A DNA stretch of 50,836 nt, from assembly GCA_959028445.1 (NCBI GenBank), contig CAUFRY010000011.1, positions 1 to 50,836 of the forward strand. Reading direction: 5' to 3'. Under the pieces are notes generated by a model. That model made no database searches, was not told where the DNA came from, and was given only the letters and a program-made list of their open reading frames with translations. Source of the DNA: an uncultured Collinsella sp. (lineage in GTDB: Bacteria > Actinomycetota > Coriobacteriia > Coriobacteriales > Coriobacteriaceae). Position numbers and translations under genes: made by a program. Every line of letters begins with the position of its first letter. The first letter of the stretch is position 1. Shown here piece by piece: positions 23,779-31,882 of the stretch.

Positions 23779-24517
23779 CGTCATCGACTATATGCCGGGC
23801 GACACGCTGTTGCATCGCCTGAACCCCGTCGTCAAGCTGGGCCTCGCCGCCGCCATCATCATCGGCATCTTTTTGTCCGACACCTATGTGGCGCTGTTAG
23901 GCTTTTTGGCACTCACCCTTGCGCTGGGCGCCTACGCCGGCGTCGTCAATCGCCTGTTCTCGCTGCTCAAGCTGCTGATTCCGCTCGCGCTCATCATGCT
24001 GGTGCTGCAGTTGGCATTTATGCGCGACGGCAATGTGGTGTGGGGCTTTATCACCGACACGGGCCTTATCACTGGATCGAAGGCCTGTCTGCGCCTGCTG
24101 GGCGTAGCGTTGCCACTCATCCTCATGCTCATGGTGACCAAGCTCAACGACCTTGCCAACGCCTGCGTCGAGGTACTGCACGTACCGTATCGCTACGCCT
24201 TCACCTTTACCACGGCGCTGCGCTTCGTGCCGGTGTTTGGTCAGGAGATGAACGCCATCATGGAGGCGCAGACCGCACGCGGCGTCGAGTACGACACCAA
24301 GAACCCCATCAAGAAGCTTAAGCTCATGCTGCCACTGTGTGTGCCACTGCTCATCTCGAGCGTGGGCAAGACCGATGCCACAGCCTTGGCGGCAGAACAG
24401 CGCGGCTTCTATCTGCGTACGCGCGCCAGCTCGTACAAGCGCTACCCCATCAAGGGCCTAGACATCGCCGTGCTCATCGTCAGCATCGCCCTCATCGCCA
24501 TCGGCTTCCTGTTCTAG
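23771..24517 (+). CDS. ecfT: ECF transporter transmembrane T component
   Basis: A 248-residue membrane protein that couples the ATPases to the S component. It has four or five hydrophobic helices and the two coupling-helix motifs with Ala/Gln-Arg-Gly: AQTARGVEYD near residue 178 and AAEQRGFYLR near residue 212. The GTG start at 23771 overlaps the end of the ATPase gene, giving translational coupling. The opening MVNVIDYMPGDTLLHRLNPVVKL is typical for the family. A terminator follows 35 bases after the stop, closing the operon. Confidence 0.93.
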   Translation: MVNVIDYMPGDTLLHRLNPVVKLGLAAAIIIGIFLSDTYVALLGFLALTLALGAYAGVVNRLFSLLKLLIPLALIMLVLQLAFMRDGNVVWGFITDTGLITGSKACLRLLGVALPLILMLMVTKLNDLANACVEVLHVPYRYAFTFTTALRFVPVFGQEMNAIMEAQTARGVEYDTKNPIKKLKLMLPLCVPLLISSVGKTDATALAAEQRGFYLRTRASSYKRYPIKGLDIAVLIVSIALIAIGFLF

Positions 24518-24551
24518 TTCACCACCGACAGCAACCGCCCAACGCAAAAGT

Positions 24552-24586
24552 CCTCGGCTCGCACCAAACGAGCCGAGGCCTTACTG
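24552..24586 (+). terminator. Terminator of the ECF operon
   Basis: CCTCGGCTCG (24552-24561) pairs perfectly with 24569-24578. CCTTACTG follows, so the T tract is modest. Confidence 0.75.
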
Positions 24587-24614
24587 TTTCACCAGATAAA
24601 ACCTACCAAAATTA

Positions 24615-24635
24615 ACCTGTCCCTTTTTGACAGGT
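24615..24635 (-). terminator. Hairpin after the racemase gene
   Basis: ACCTGTC (24615-24621) pairs with GACAGGT (24629-24635). On the minus strand it follows the racemase stop by 6 bases and is followed by TAATTTT. It may also be a REP-type remnant. Confidence 0.55.
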
Positions 24636-24641
24636 CGGAAG

Positions 24642-25388
24642 CTAGAGGCGGTAGGGAGCGCCGCTACGGATGATGGATTCGCGCACCAGGACATCCATGG
24701 CGTCGAGGGTGATCTCGGGCATCTCTCGGTACTTTTGCAACACCGAGAGCTCGGTGCAGGCCAGAATGACGCGGTCGCAGCCGCTACGGGCGAACTCCCA
24801 CATCACGCGGTCGAACTTATCCATATCGGGCTCACGTCCGGCCTTCACATCATCGTAGATAAGCGACATCACATCGTTCTGACGTTTCTCGCTGGGATAG
24901 ACAACCTCAACACCCGCAGCCTTACATTCGCGGCCGTAGACACCCGCGCCCACGGTTCCGTCGGTGCCCATGATGCCAATCTTGTGCACCGGCTCGGCCG
25001 GCATACTCAGGTTGGGGTCGAACTCGCACTCCCCCATCACCGCACCGGCCAGAGCATAGCGCACCGACTCACGCGGCATGTGGATAATCGGCACCTTCGT
25101 AAACGACTGGATCTGGTCGTAGAAGTAGTGCGACGTGTTGCAGGGAATGGCAATGTGCGCACAGCCCAGCGACTCGAGTGCCTGGGCGCACTCTTTCATG
25201 GTCGCCAGCAGCTTGGCATGCTCGCCGGTCTTAATGGCCAACGTGCGGTCGGGCATGGTCGACTTGGAGAGCACCACCATGTCGATATGTTCCTGATCGC
25301 AGGCAGCAGCCGTATGACGCACCACCTGGTCGTAGTAGTACGACGTGGCCTCGGCGCCCATGCCGCCGATAACTCCCAGCTTTTCCAT
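24642..25388 (-). CDS. Aspartate/glutamate racemase family protein
   Basis: A 248-residue cytosolic enzyme of the Asp/Glu racemase fold. The two catalytic cysteines are present: Cys83 in IPCNTSH and Cys211 in LACTELS. The N-terminal LGVIGGMGAEATSYYYDQV matches aspartate racemases more than glutamate racemases (MurI). It would interconvert L- and D-aspartate without cofactor. AAGGAGGC lies before ATG 25388; the longer frame to 25472 has no support. The upstream gene on the same strand is an ATP-grasp ligase, so the two probably make and use D-aspartate. Confidence 0.9.
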   Translation of the reverse strand: MEKLGVIGGMGAEATSYYYDQVVRHTAAACDQEHIDMVVLSKSTMPDRTLAIKTGEHAKLLATMKECAQALESLGCAHIAIPCNTSHYFYDQIQSFTKVPIIHMPRESVRYALAGAVMGECEFDPNLSMPAEPVHKIGIMGTDGTVGAGVYGRECKAAGVEVVYPSEKRQNDVMSLIYDDVKAGREPDMDKFDRVMWEFARSGCDRVILACTELSVLQKYREMPEITLDAMDVLVRESIIRSGAPYRL

Positions 25389-25472
25389 CGCCGCCTCCTT
25401 GGTGACGCTTGCGCAATTGCGCGTATCATACCCGCGCCCGCCCGATGCAAACCGGACGGGCGCCGCGCTCAT

Positions 25473-26729
25473 CTACTTGTAATACGTCTTGAACAGCTTA
25501 AAGTGGCGCAGCTTGGTGTGCCACATGCGCAGCCAGCGGTTAAAGACAAAGTCGCCCTTCATAAACGAAGGGTCGGCGCCCTTGCCTTCCTTGTCCAGGC
25601 GATGCACCTTAGCGCGCAGCTCGGGATCCTTGACGTACTTGTCGACGACGCCCATGGGGACGACCATCCACAGGGCCTCGTCCTGAGCCGTCACAAACTC
25701 CGGCTCAAACGGACGGTTGAACACATACTCGTCCACCACATACTTGGCAACGTTAAAGCCGCTGTTGGTAACGTAGTAGTTGCTGCGGCCCTGGCGCGTG
25801 TTGAAATCGAAGAACTTAAACGAGCCGTCGCGCTCGTCGTACTTTACGTCAAAGTTGGAATAGCCCACAAAGTGAAGGTCCTCGAGCAACTTGCGCACGC
25901 CGCCCATGAGCTCGTCGTTGGGCTCGGTAATGATACAGGCATGGTTGCCGACACCGTGGGGCTGATGCTCCTCGAGCAGCACATGGCCCAGGCACATCAT
26001 GCGGACCTTACCGTTGCGGTCGGAATAGCTGGTGAGCACGCGCATGTACTCGTCGTTGCCGGGCACGCGATCCTGCAAGATCAGGTCGTCGGTGTAGCCG
26101 CTGGCATACGAATCGCGAATGACCTGTTCCAGCTCGGCGCGGTCGGCAATCTCATAGGCCTTCTTCTGGCCCTCGAACTCATGCTGCCACCACATGATGC
26201 CGTCGGAAGGCTTCAGAATCATCGGGTAAGGAAAATCGATCTGGTCGAGCACTTCGGCAGGCGCCTCACCCTGGGCATTGAGCATCGCCTTGGTAAAGGT
26301 AAACGTGTGCGGATAGGGCACGCCATGCTTCTCGCACAGCTCGTAGAAGATCTCCTTCTTCTGGCACTGCTCGAGCATGCTGTAGGGCGCGTAGGGAGCG
26401 ACGATGTTATCCGCCAGCTCATGAGCATCTTTGGCCTGAGCCACGAGGGCAACATAGTTATCGCCACAGCCCACAAGGACAATCGTCTTGTCGGCATGCG
26501 CTTGGGCAATGCCGTTGACGGTTTTGAGCATCACGGGCATGGTGTCGATATCCACGTTGGGCGTGTAGTCGATAATCTGGCTGCGGTACGCGGGGCCCGT
26601 CTGATACTTGCCAAAGACCAGACTCTTGACCTGGTACTCCTCGTAGAAGGCGCGCGCCACCGAATAGGCGTTGATGTCGCCACCGAGCAGCACGGGAATG
26701 AACTCGCGCTCTGTAAATTGCAATGCCAT
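25473..26729 (-). CDS. ATP-grasp ligase, possibly D-aspartate ligase
   Basis: A 418-residue ATP-grasp protein. The ATP-binding part spans about residues 120-320 (FPYPMILKPSDGIMWW with the Lys, LILQDRVPGNDEYMRVLT, and FKFFDFNTRQGRSNYY with metal ligands). It would join a carboxylic acid to an amine with ATP. Its direct partner is an Asp/Glu racemase. The same gene pairing in Enterococcus faecium (Asl with a racemase) adds D-Asp to the peptidoglycan stem peptide, which is the best guess here. The alternative is an uncharacterised carboxylate-amine ligase. The C-terminus is Trp/Lys-rich and basic, and may contact the membrane. AGGAAG precedes ATG 26729. Confidence 0.8.
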   Translation of the reverse strand: MALQFTEREFIPVLLGGDINAYSVARAFYEEYQVKSLVFGKYQTGPAYRSQIIDYTPNVDIDTMPVMLKTVNGIAQAHADKTIVLVGCGDNYVALVAQAKDAHELADNIVAPYAPYSMLEQCQKKEIFYELCEKHGVPYPHTFTFTKAMLNAQGEAPAEVLDQIDFPYPMILKPSDGIMWWQHEFEGQKKAYEIADRAELEQVIRDSYASGYTDDLILQDRVPGNDEYMRVLTSYSDRNGKVRMMCLGHVLLEEHQPHGVGNHACIITEPNDELMGGVRKLLEDLHFVGYSNFDVKYDERDGSFKFFDFNTRQGRSNYYVTNSGFNVAKYVVDEYVFNRPFEPEFVTAQDEALWMVVPMGVVDKYVKDPELRAKVHRLDKEGKGADPSFMKGDFVFNRWLRMWHTKLRHFKLFKTYYK

Positions 26730-26949
26730 GGAAACTTCCTATCATGAACTGCCCACACAACGGGCGGTCTTTGCGCAACTGATTTATTCTAGCGTGCCAA
26801 GCCGCCGGCGCCCAAAGCTCCACCGTATCTATGGCAGTCGACGTAATCGTCCAGCACGAAGACGGCGCTCACCGTTGTATGACAATGGGCAATGAACCTA
26901 CCATTGTTGTAGGATTCAACATGTTGCCCGCCCCGTCGAAAGGTGCACC

Positions 26950-27582
26950 GTGCCCCAGGCTCATCCGATCAACAACCCCATCATTGACGCCGCAAAGCGC
27001 GAACTTGCGGATCGTGCCCAGACGGCAGCTCCCCTACGCACCGCAAACGATGCTTACAACGGGCCTGTCCGCATCGTCTCAATCAACACGTCGGAGCACA
27101 AAGGCACGCGTAAGTCACCCGTCGCCGACGGGCACGACACCGTCGTCGAGCAGTTTGGCCTCGCCTCCGATGCGCACGCCGGGCATTGGCACCGTCAGGT
27201 CTCCTTTTTAGCTGCAGAGTCTATCCAGACGGCGCAGGCGCGCGGGCTCGATGTGCACGAGGGCGACTTTGGCGAGAACTTCACCACCCAGGGTATCAAC
27301 CTGCTCTCACTCCCCTTGGGCACGCAGCTCAAGCTCGGCAGCGAAGTACTCGTCGAAATCAGCCAGATCGGCAAAGTCTGCCATACCCGCTGTGCCATCT
27401 ACTATCTCGCCGGCGACTGCATCTTTCCCCACGAGGGCGTTTTCGGCGTGGTACTAAAGGGCGGAGAGGTCCATACCGGCGACGAAATCCAGGTGGTCAA
27501 GCTCGGCGACGGCACTTGCTCGTTCACCCCCGCCGAGGCGCTCGAAGAGATTGAGCAGGCTCGCCAGGAGGGCACGCTGTAG
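26950..27582 (+). CDS. MOSC domain protein
   Basis: A 210-residue protein with a MOSC domain covering about residues 40-195. The conserved cysteine region GKVCHTRCAIYYLAGDC lies near residue 144 and FPHEGVFGVVLKGG follows. MOSC domains bind sulfur or molybdenum cofactor and occur in cofactor sulfurases and N-hydroxylated-base reductases. The stand-alone form, as here, is often annotated MoaC/MogA-associated, but I see no cofactor genes nearby. The start is a GTG at 26950 with GAAAGG upstream. The 220 bases before it contain a small CCTAC/GTAGG hairpin and no recognisable riboswitch. Confidence 0.85.
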   Translation: MPQAHPINNPIIDAAKRELADRAQTAAPLRTANDAYNGPVRIVSINTSEHKGTRKSPVADGHDTVVEQFGLASDAHAGHWHRQVSFLAAESIQTAQARGLDVHEGDFGENFTTQGINLLSLPLGTQLKLGSEVLVEISQIGKVCHTRCAIYYLAGDCIFPHEGVFGVVLKGGEVHTGDEIQVVKLGDGTCSFTPAEALEEIEQARQEGTL

Positions 27583-27651
27583 TTGTAAAACCCCACGTTG
27601 AGATAGCTTTTACAGCCCAAAGTTCCTCTTAAACAGGCCCCCGTAACGTTA

Positions 27652-27755
27652 AAGTTGAACTCTATGGTTTCTCAACAATTCATCATAACTGCAGGTCAAA
27701 GCCAAAGCCTCAAGTTCAACTTGACCCTTTGGAACCTTTAAGGTTCAAGTTGAGG
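27652..27755. promoter_or_regulatory. Cluster of palindromes upstream of the cell-wall hydrolase
   Basis: AAGTTGAAC (27652-27660) is inverted at 27714-27722. CAAGTTCAACTTG (27711-27723) and GAACCTTTAAGGTTC (27732-27746) are each perfect palindromes around one base, and CAACTTGA/TCAAGTTG (27717-27752) can form a larger stem. They lie 60-165 bases before the hydrolase start. They may be operators or a repeat element. Confidence 0.4.
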
Positions 27756-27816
27756 TCGAAAGCAGTAGTAGAATACCGTTCGAACCATAACCTACGATTG
27801 ATTGCAGAGGGACTGG

Positions 27817-28950
27817 ATGCAGCATTCGAATCATCGCACCGCAGCGCTCATTGCGTCGAAGCCGGCTCGTATCATCACGAGCGCCGCGCTCGCCGTTGCG
27901 CTGACGGCCTCGCCGATGCTCTCCCCCGTTGCGGCGTATGCCGCCTCGCAGGCAACGCAGGACCAGCTTTCCGCAGCCCAGCAGAAGATCGAAGCCGCCA
28001 CGAGCGCCTACAACGACGCCCGCACCAAACTCGATGACCTGCAAAAGCAGATTGACTCCAATGAGGCAAGCATCGAGGAAATCGAGGCCAAGCTTCCCGA
28101 GCAGCAGGCCAAGGCAAGCTCCGCCATGCGCGATCTGTACAAGTATCAGAAGGGCACCAATCCCATCGTGAGCTTCCTGGTCAACGCACAGAGCCTGGGT
28201 GAGTTCATCACGACCTGCAAATACACCAACCAGATCACGAGCTCGAGCGTCGACGAGATCGAACAGCTCAATAACATGCAAACCGAACTCGAGCAGAACA
28301 AGGCTGAGCTCCAGCAGGCCAAGTCTCAGCTTGAGGCAGAGCAGAAAAACGCCGAGGATGCGCTGGCACAGGCCCAGCAGCTCCGCAGCGAGGCACAGGC
28401 AAAAGCCGAGCAGGAAAATGCCGCCGAGCTTGCCAAGCTTGAGGCCGATAAGGCCGCTGCCGCCGAGAAGCTCTCGGGCGAGGGCGTAAGCGGCAGCAAT
28501 TCCAGCAGCCAGGCCACCAACACCAACACCACCATCGACACCACGGTGAACAGCTCCAATACTGGTAGCTCCGATTACGATTCGTTCATTAATGAGTGGA
28601 CAGGCCGCATCGACAATTATCTCGCCGGCTCCCCCATGGCAGGCCAGGGCTATAACTTTGCCGTCGCCGCTTGGAATACCGGTGTCGACCCCCGTTGGTC
28701 CCCCGCCATCGCCTGCATCGAGAGCACAAAGGGTGCTTATTGCGCCAATTCTTATAACGCCTGGGGCTGGAGTGCACGTGGCGGCGGTTGGCGCAGCTTT
28801 GGCAGCTGGAGCGAGGGCATCTCCGCTCACGTTGCCTATCTGGGCGCCAACTACGGCTCCACCCTTACCCCGGCTGCGGCCAAAAAGTACTGCCCGCCCA
28901 CGTGGCAGGACTGGTACAACAAAGTCGCCGCTCAGATGAACCGCATCTAA
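27817..28950 (+). CDS. Secreted cell-wall hydrolase with coiled coil and lysozyme-like domain
   Basis: A 377-residue exported protein. The signal peptide spans about 1-40 (ends AYAAS). A long coiled coil, about 42-220, is rich in Gln/Glu/Ala, resembling PcsB/CwlO-type regulators that dock to FtsEX. A Ser/Thr/Asn linker spans about 225-255. The C-terminal domain, about 258-377, is lysozyme/transglycosylase-like (SPAIACIEST, NAWGWSARGGG, SWSEGISAHVAYL, YCPPTWQDWYNKV). Glu in CIEST is the probable catalytic acid. It likely cleaves peptidoglycan during growth or division. AGAGGG lies before ATG 27817. A strong terminator follows. Confidence 0.85.
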   Translation: MQHSNHRTAALIASKPARIITSAALAVALTASPMLSPVAAYAASQATQDQLSAAQQKIEAATSAYNDARTKLDDLQKQIDSNEASIEEIEAKLPEQQAKASSAMRDLYKYQKGTNPIVSFLVNAQSLGEFITTCKYTNQITSSSVDEIEQLNNMQTELEQNKAELQQAKSQLEAEQKNAEDALAQAQQLRSEAQAKAEQENAAELAKLEADKAAAAEKLSGEGVSGSNSSSQATNTNTTIDTTVNSSNTGSSDYDSFINEWTGRIDNYLAGSPMAGQGYNFAVAAWNTGVDPRWSPAIACIESTKGAYCANSYNAWGWSARGGGWRSFGSWSEGISAHVAYLGANYGSTLTPAAAKKYCPPTWQDWYNKVAAQMNRI

Positions 28951-28960
28951 GTGCAACTGC

Positions 28961-28989
28961 AAAGGGCCCCAACGGGGCCCTTTTCTTTT
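28961..28989. terminator. Bidirectional terminator
   Basis: AAGGGCCCC pairs with GGGGCCCTT around AAC, followed by TTTCTTTT on the plus strand. It ends the hydrolase transcript and overlaps the stop of the convergent kinase gene at 28988. Confidence 0.9.
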
Positions 28990-30379
28990 AGGTAGCGGAG
29001 GTATCGACGACGCCGGTCGCATTGGCAACCGCGACTATGACGATCATGCATAGGAGCAGCACACCCAATGCCTTGAGCCAGAGTTTCGCGAGTTTCTTGC
29101 CGCGATAGCTGTCGAGCAGTGCGAATCGCCGACGAAGACGGCGCTTATCGAGCAGCGCAAAATGCATAAGCACCATAAGGCCATCGACAAAGAAAAAGTA
29201 CTCGATTATAAGAAACCACGTCGGGTAGCTTTGGTTTGCTCCGGTGGGATGAAAGACAGCAAAGTGACTACCGGCAAAGAACACGAGCAGCGAGAAGCAG
29301 ACGAGCGTATTCCAAATACGCCCCAGAGACTCCGGAACGCGAGAGAGCAGACCGCATGCAGCGGAGGCGGCAGGCCTAGGAAGCCCTGTGGGGTTCTGGA
29401 GCCCTTGGGGCGTCAACACCGTCTCCGAGGCCGGAGTACGGACAAGCACAGCCGCAGGAGGCCGCACGGGGCGACTCAGATCGTATGCCGCGCGCGTCGC
29501 CCGTCCCAACGCTTCCGCGCTCGCAAAACGCTTGGCCGGGTCGAGTGCCATCGACATGCAGACGGCATCGGTAAGTGAAGTGGGAATGCCGCGCGCCTCG
29601 CATTGCTCGCGCATGTCGAGCCCCGGTTTAGGGTCGACTCCCGTCAAGCAGAAGAACAACAGGGCGCCAAGTGCGTAGACGTCGCTGCGCACACTCGTCT
29701 GCCCAAACCCATACTGCTCAGGCGGCGCATAGGGTCGCGTGCCAAACTTGACGGTGTCGGCATCGGCGCCATCGCGCCATACGCGCGCGATCCCCAAGTC
29801 GATAATCACCAGCGATGAAAATGTCAGGCCGTCATCAGGCGTATAGTTGGCACCTGTCACGATGATATTCGACGGCTTGAGGTCGCGATGGATCACCGGC
29901 GCCGACGTCTCCCCCGCTATTGCAAAACCGGCGTGGAGCTCGCCCACGGCATCGCATAGGGCAGGATACAATTCACGCGCATAATCGGGGGTGGCTCCCA
30001 GACGGTCCACCAGCGCCCCGAGTGTCTCCCCTTCGATGTATTCCATAACCACGTTGAGCTCGTCGCCCACACGACGACAATCGACGATTCTGGGCAGGTG
30101 CTCAAAACGCCTGCCTGCCCGCTGAGCGGCAAATAGACGCTCGTATGCCCCTCCGATTTGAGCCGAAGCATCGATGCGTTTACGGACAAAGGGGCCGAGC
30201 GAACCACCGCCGGTTCCTTCAAAGTACACGAGCTCGGTTGTTTCAACGGACGAGCGCTTAAGTACACGCTCCACGCGATAGCTGTCGTCGCGATCGAGCG
30301 ACGCCAGGTGCTCGGCAAGCGCTGCGGTCAGCTCGTCATCGGGATATGTTGGGGTCTGATTATCCATAGCCTCCATCAT
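28988..30379 (-). CDS. Membrane Ser/Thr protein kinase
   Basis: A 463-residue protein with a Hanks-type kinase domain, about residues 35-300. The ATP-binding Lys is probably Lys67, the catalytic loop is HRDLKPSN (164-171), the metal loop is DLG (194-196, in place of DFG) and the activation-segment end is APPEQYG (218-224). No clear Gly-rich loop is seen at the N-terminus. The C-terminal part has three hydrophobic helices, so the kinase faces the cytosol. No PASTA domains are present, so it is unlike PknB-type wall sensors. The start is uncertain (30379 or 30367). It follows an XRE-like regulator gene by 86 bases, which may be its substrate. Confidence 0.9.
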   Translation of the reverse strand: MMEAMDNQTPTYPDDELTAALAEHLASLDRDDSYRVERVLKRSSVETTELVYFEGTGGGSLGPFVRKRIDASAQIGGAYERLFAAQRAGRRFEHLPRIVDCRRVGDELNVVMEYIEGETLGALVDRLGATPDYARELYPALCDAVGELHAGFAIAGETSAPVIHRDLKPSNIIVTGANYTPDDGLTFSSLVIIDLGIARVWRDGADADTVKFGTRPYAPPEQYGFGQTSVRSDVYALGALLFFCLTGVDPKPGLDMREQCEARGIPTSLTDAVCMSMALDPAKRFASAEALGRATRAAYDLSRPVRPPAAVLVRTPASETVLTPQGLQNPTGLPRPAASAACGLLSRVPESLGRIWNTLVCFSLLVFFAGSHFAVFHPTGANQSYPTWFLIIEYFFFVDGLMVLMHFALLDKRRLRRRFALLDSYRGKKLAKLWLKALGVLLLCMIVIVAVANATGVVDTSAT

Positions 30380-30465
30380 AGCGCAGGGCGCAGACGCCCT
30401 ATGGCATCCGCGCCCCGTTCGTTTGCATCGTTGTTCGACAGCTCCGCCGGCTCAGATATCAGCCG

Positions 30466-30888
30466 CTAACTCACCGTCTCCTCGCCAAAGCGATACAGTT
30501 CCTCGTTGACCTTTTGGAGGCTGCACCCGCGATCGATGCAAAAGATGATAATCGCATCGCGGCGGTCCTTGCAGTTAAGGACGCTTACCCCGGCAGCCGT
30601 CAGCGCACGGTTGGTCTCCTTGAGTGTTAGCGCCATCGCAAAGGCAATCTGCAGCACCTTATTGCGACTCGGATGACGCGCACCGGTAAAGATCTGATAG
30701 CCAAAGGTCTCATTGAGATCAGCCATACGGACCACGCGCGAGCGCTCCAAGCCCTTTTCCTGCAGTAGCTGCTTCAGGTAGTCCGAAAGCGACGGGGCGG
30801 CAAAGTCGTGCTCCCTGATATAGCCATCGATGTTTGGCGCGTCGAGAAGTTCATTGAGCAACTCGTCAGTCAGCTTTTTATCGGACAT
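30466..30888 (-). CDS. XRE-like helix-turn-helix regulator
   Basis: A 140-residue protein. The centre (about 34-98: SLSDYLKQLLQEKGLERSRVVRMADLNETFGYQIFTGARHPSRNKVLQIAFAMALTLKE) has the look of a Cro/C1-type helix-turn-helix, ending in an Ala/Leu-rich helix. The N-terminal DELLNELLDAPNIDGYI is acidic. The C-terminal part (CKDRRDAIIIFCIDRGCSLQKVNEELYRFGEE) has no recognised domain. GGGAGG precedes the ATG. It is transcribed ahead of the membrane kinase gene. Similar gene pairs suggest a signal-regulator unit, but that is inference. Confidence 0.78.
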   Translation of the reverse strand: MSDKKLTDELLNELLDAPNIDGYIREHDFAAPSLSDYLKQLLQEKGLERSRVVRMADLNETFGYQIFTGARHPSRNKVLQIAFAMALTLKETNRALTAAGVSVLNCKDRRDAIIIFCIDRGCSLQKVNEELYRFGEETVS

Positions 30889-30920
30889 ACGACTTCACCT
30901 CCCCCAGTGCATGCAACATG

Positions 30921-31364
30921 CTAGAAACCGCTTACGTCCGAACGCTCCCAGCTAGCAACCTGGTCGGGAGACACCGTACCCAGCGCCTCGAACTTCCAGG
31001 AGCCGCCCGCCTTCAGATGATTGGTGTTTGCAAGAGCCGTTCCAACCTGGTTGCCATCGGCATCATACAGAACATATTCAATCTGAATGTAGCTCTTTTC
31101 CTTGTCCGTGTTATTGGTCAGGGTGCCCGTGATCTTATAGGTAAACTGATTGGAAGTGTCTTCAGCCTCGTCAGCAATGGTATACGGTTCTTGCGGTTCT
31201 TTTTGCTCCTCAGCCTGCCGTGTCGTCTCGGCAGGTTTTGCCGAATCGCTCGCAGACGAATCGGTTGAGTTGCCGCCCATAGAGCCCACGGCACCGACAA
31301 TAACCAGCACCACGATGATGCCTAGGACAATCTTGCCGATTGGCTTCTTTCCCTCTTTTGCCAT
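30921..31364 (-). CDS. FxLYD domain membrane-anchored protein
   Basis: A 147-residue protein with a basic start, one membrane helix at about 10-28 (GKIVLGIIVVLVIVGAVGSMGG), a Ser/Glu-rich linker and an extracellular FxLYD-type beta-sandwich (YKITGTLTNNT, YIQIEYVLYDADGNQVG, WKFEA). Function is unknown; the fold occurs in many exported proteins of Gram-positive bacteria. ATG 31364 is preceded by AGGAAGGA, which is buried in a perfect 13-bp stem (see 31371-31422). It lies upstream of the XRE and kinase genes on the same strand. Confidence 0.85.
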   Translation of the reverse strand: MAKEGKKPIGKIVLGIIVVLVIVGAVGSMGGNSTDSSASDSAKPAETTRQAEEQKEPQEPYTIADEAEDTSNQFTYKITGTLTNNTDKEKSYIQIEYVLYDADGNQVGTALANTNHLKAGGSWKFEALGTVSPDQVASWERSDVSGF

Positions 31365-31370
31365 TATTCA

Positions 31371-31422
31371 TCCTTCCTACGATCCGGCTACCGTGCCGGT
31401 ACACAGCACATCGTAGGAAGGA
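31371..31422 (-). promoter_or_regulatory. Stem masking the ribosome site of the FxLYD gene
   Basis: On the minus strand TCCTTCCTACGAT (31422-31410) pairs perfectly with ATCGTAGGAAGGA (31383-31371). The inner segment forms a second CCGGC/GCCGG stem (31395-31399 with 31384-31388). The 3' half of the long stem contains the whole Shine-Dalgarno sequence, 6 bases before the ATG. It could be an RNA thermometer, a protein- or ligand-controlled switch, or a repressor site at DNA level. A further TTAGCT-CTC-AGCTAA stem lies just upstream (31439-31453). Confidence 0.7.
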
Positions 31423-31528
31423 TTGAACTTGAATTCATTAGCTGAGAGCTAAGGCTGCGGTAAACGACCAATGCAGTTATCCAAACGCCGAGCAAACGCA
31501 CTGCGCGCGACCGTCTGCTGGCAGTGCA

Positions 31529-31882
31529 TCAACCCACCGTGACGGATTCCCCGGTAAAGGCACTGATCATCAACAGGACAAAGAAAACAAGGTAGCTGGC
31601 ACTCAGCAGGTACGCAATGATCAGAAAGACGACCCAGCCGACATTGGTTTTACCGTCGGCACGGCGTTGCTCGCGATTGCGGCAGAGCCAAATCGTCACG
31701 CCGATGGCAGTGATAAACAGCACGAGCGCCGCCGCGGCAAGCCCGGCAAGCGCAAACATCACGCCAATGCTCACAGCAATAACCGGAAGCAGCAGCAAAC
31801 CGCACCCGCATCCACCCGGACTATATACGGCAGACTGTCGGCGTCGCCTCATCGCCGCGCCACCCCCATCATCTTTGAGCAC
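31529..31882 (-). CDS. Small membrane protein linked to HigBA
   Basis: A protein of up to 117 residues with three hydrophobic segments (about 29-48, 50-66, 83-108) and a basic loop between the second and third. GTG 31882 overlaps the higA stop (TAGTG), which argues for coupling. An ATG at 31852 with GGGGGTGG upstream is the alternative and gives 107 residues. No family is recognised. A third gene behind a toxin-antitoxin pair is unusual, and it may simply be the next gene in line. Confidence 0.65.
   Translation of the reverse strand: MLKDDGGGAAMRRRRQSAVYSPGGCGCGLLLLPVIAVSIGVMFALAGLAAAALVLFITAIGVTIWLCRNREQRRADGKTNVGWVVFLIIAYLLSASYLVFFVLLMISAFTGESVTVG

Noticed and set aside
22012..23784. A 590-codon minus-strand open frame opposite the double ATPase
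   Set aside because: Shadow of a clear ABC ATPase gene; no start signal.
24627..26747. A 706-codon plus-strand open frame opposite the racemase and ATP-grasp genes
   Set aside because: It is antisense to two well-supported genes and has His/Val/Leu-rich content typical of the shadow frame of GC-rich codons. No ribosome site or domain.
26760..26949. Molybdenum-cofactor riboswitch before the MOSC gene
   Set aside because: Only one small hairpin is present; the conserved multi-stem pattern is missing.
27826..27834. tRNA-like TTCGAATC word
   Set aside because: It lies in the coding start of the cell-wall hydrolase and no cloverleaf can be drawn around it. No tRNA was found elsewhere.
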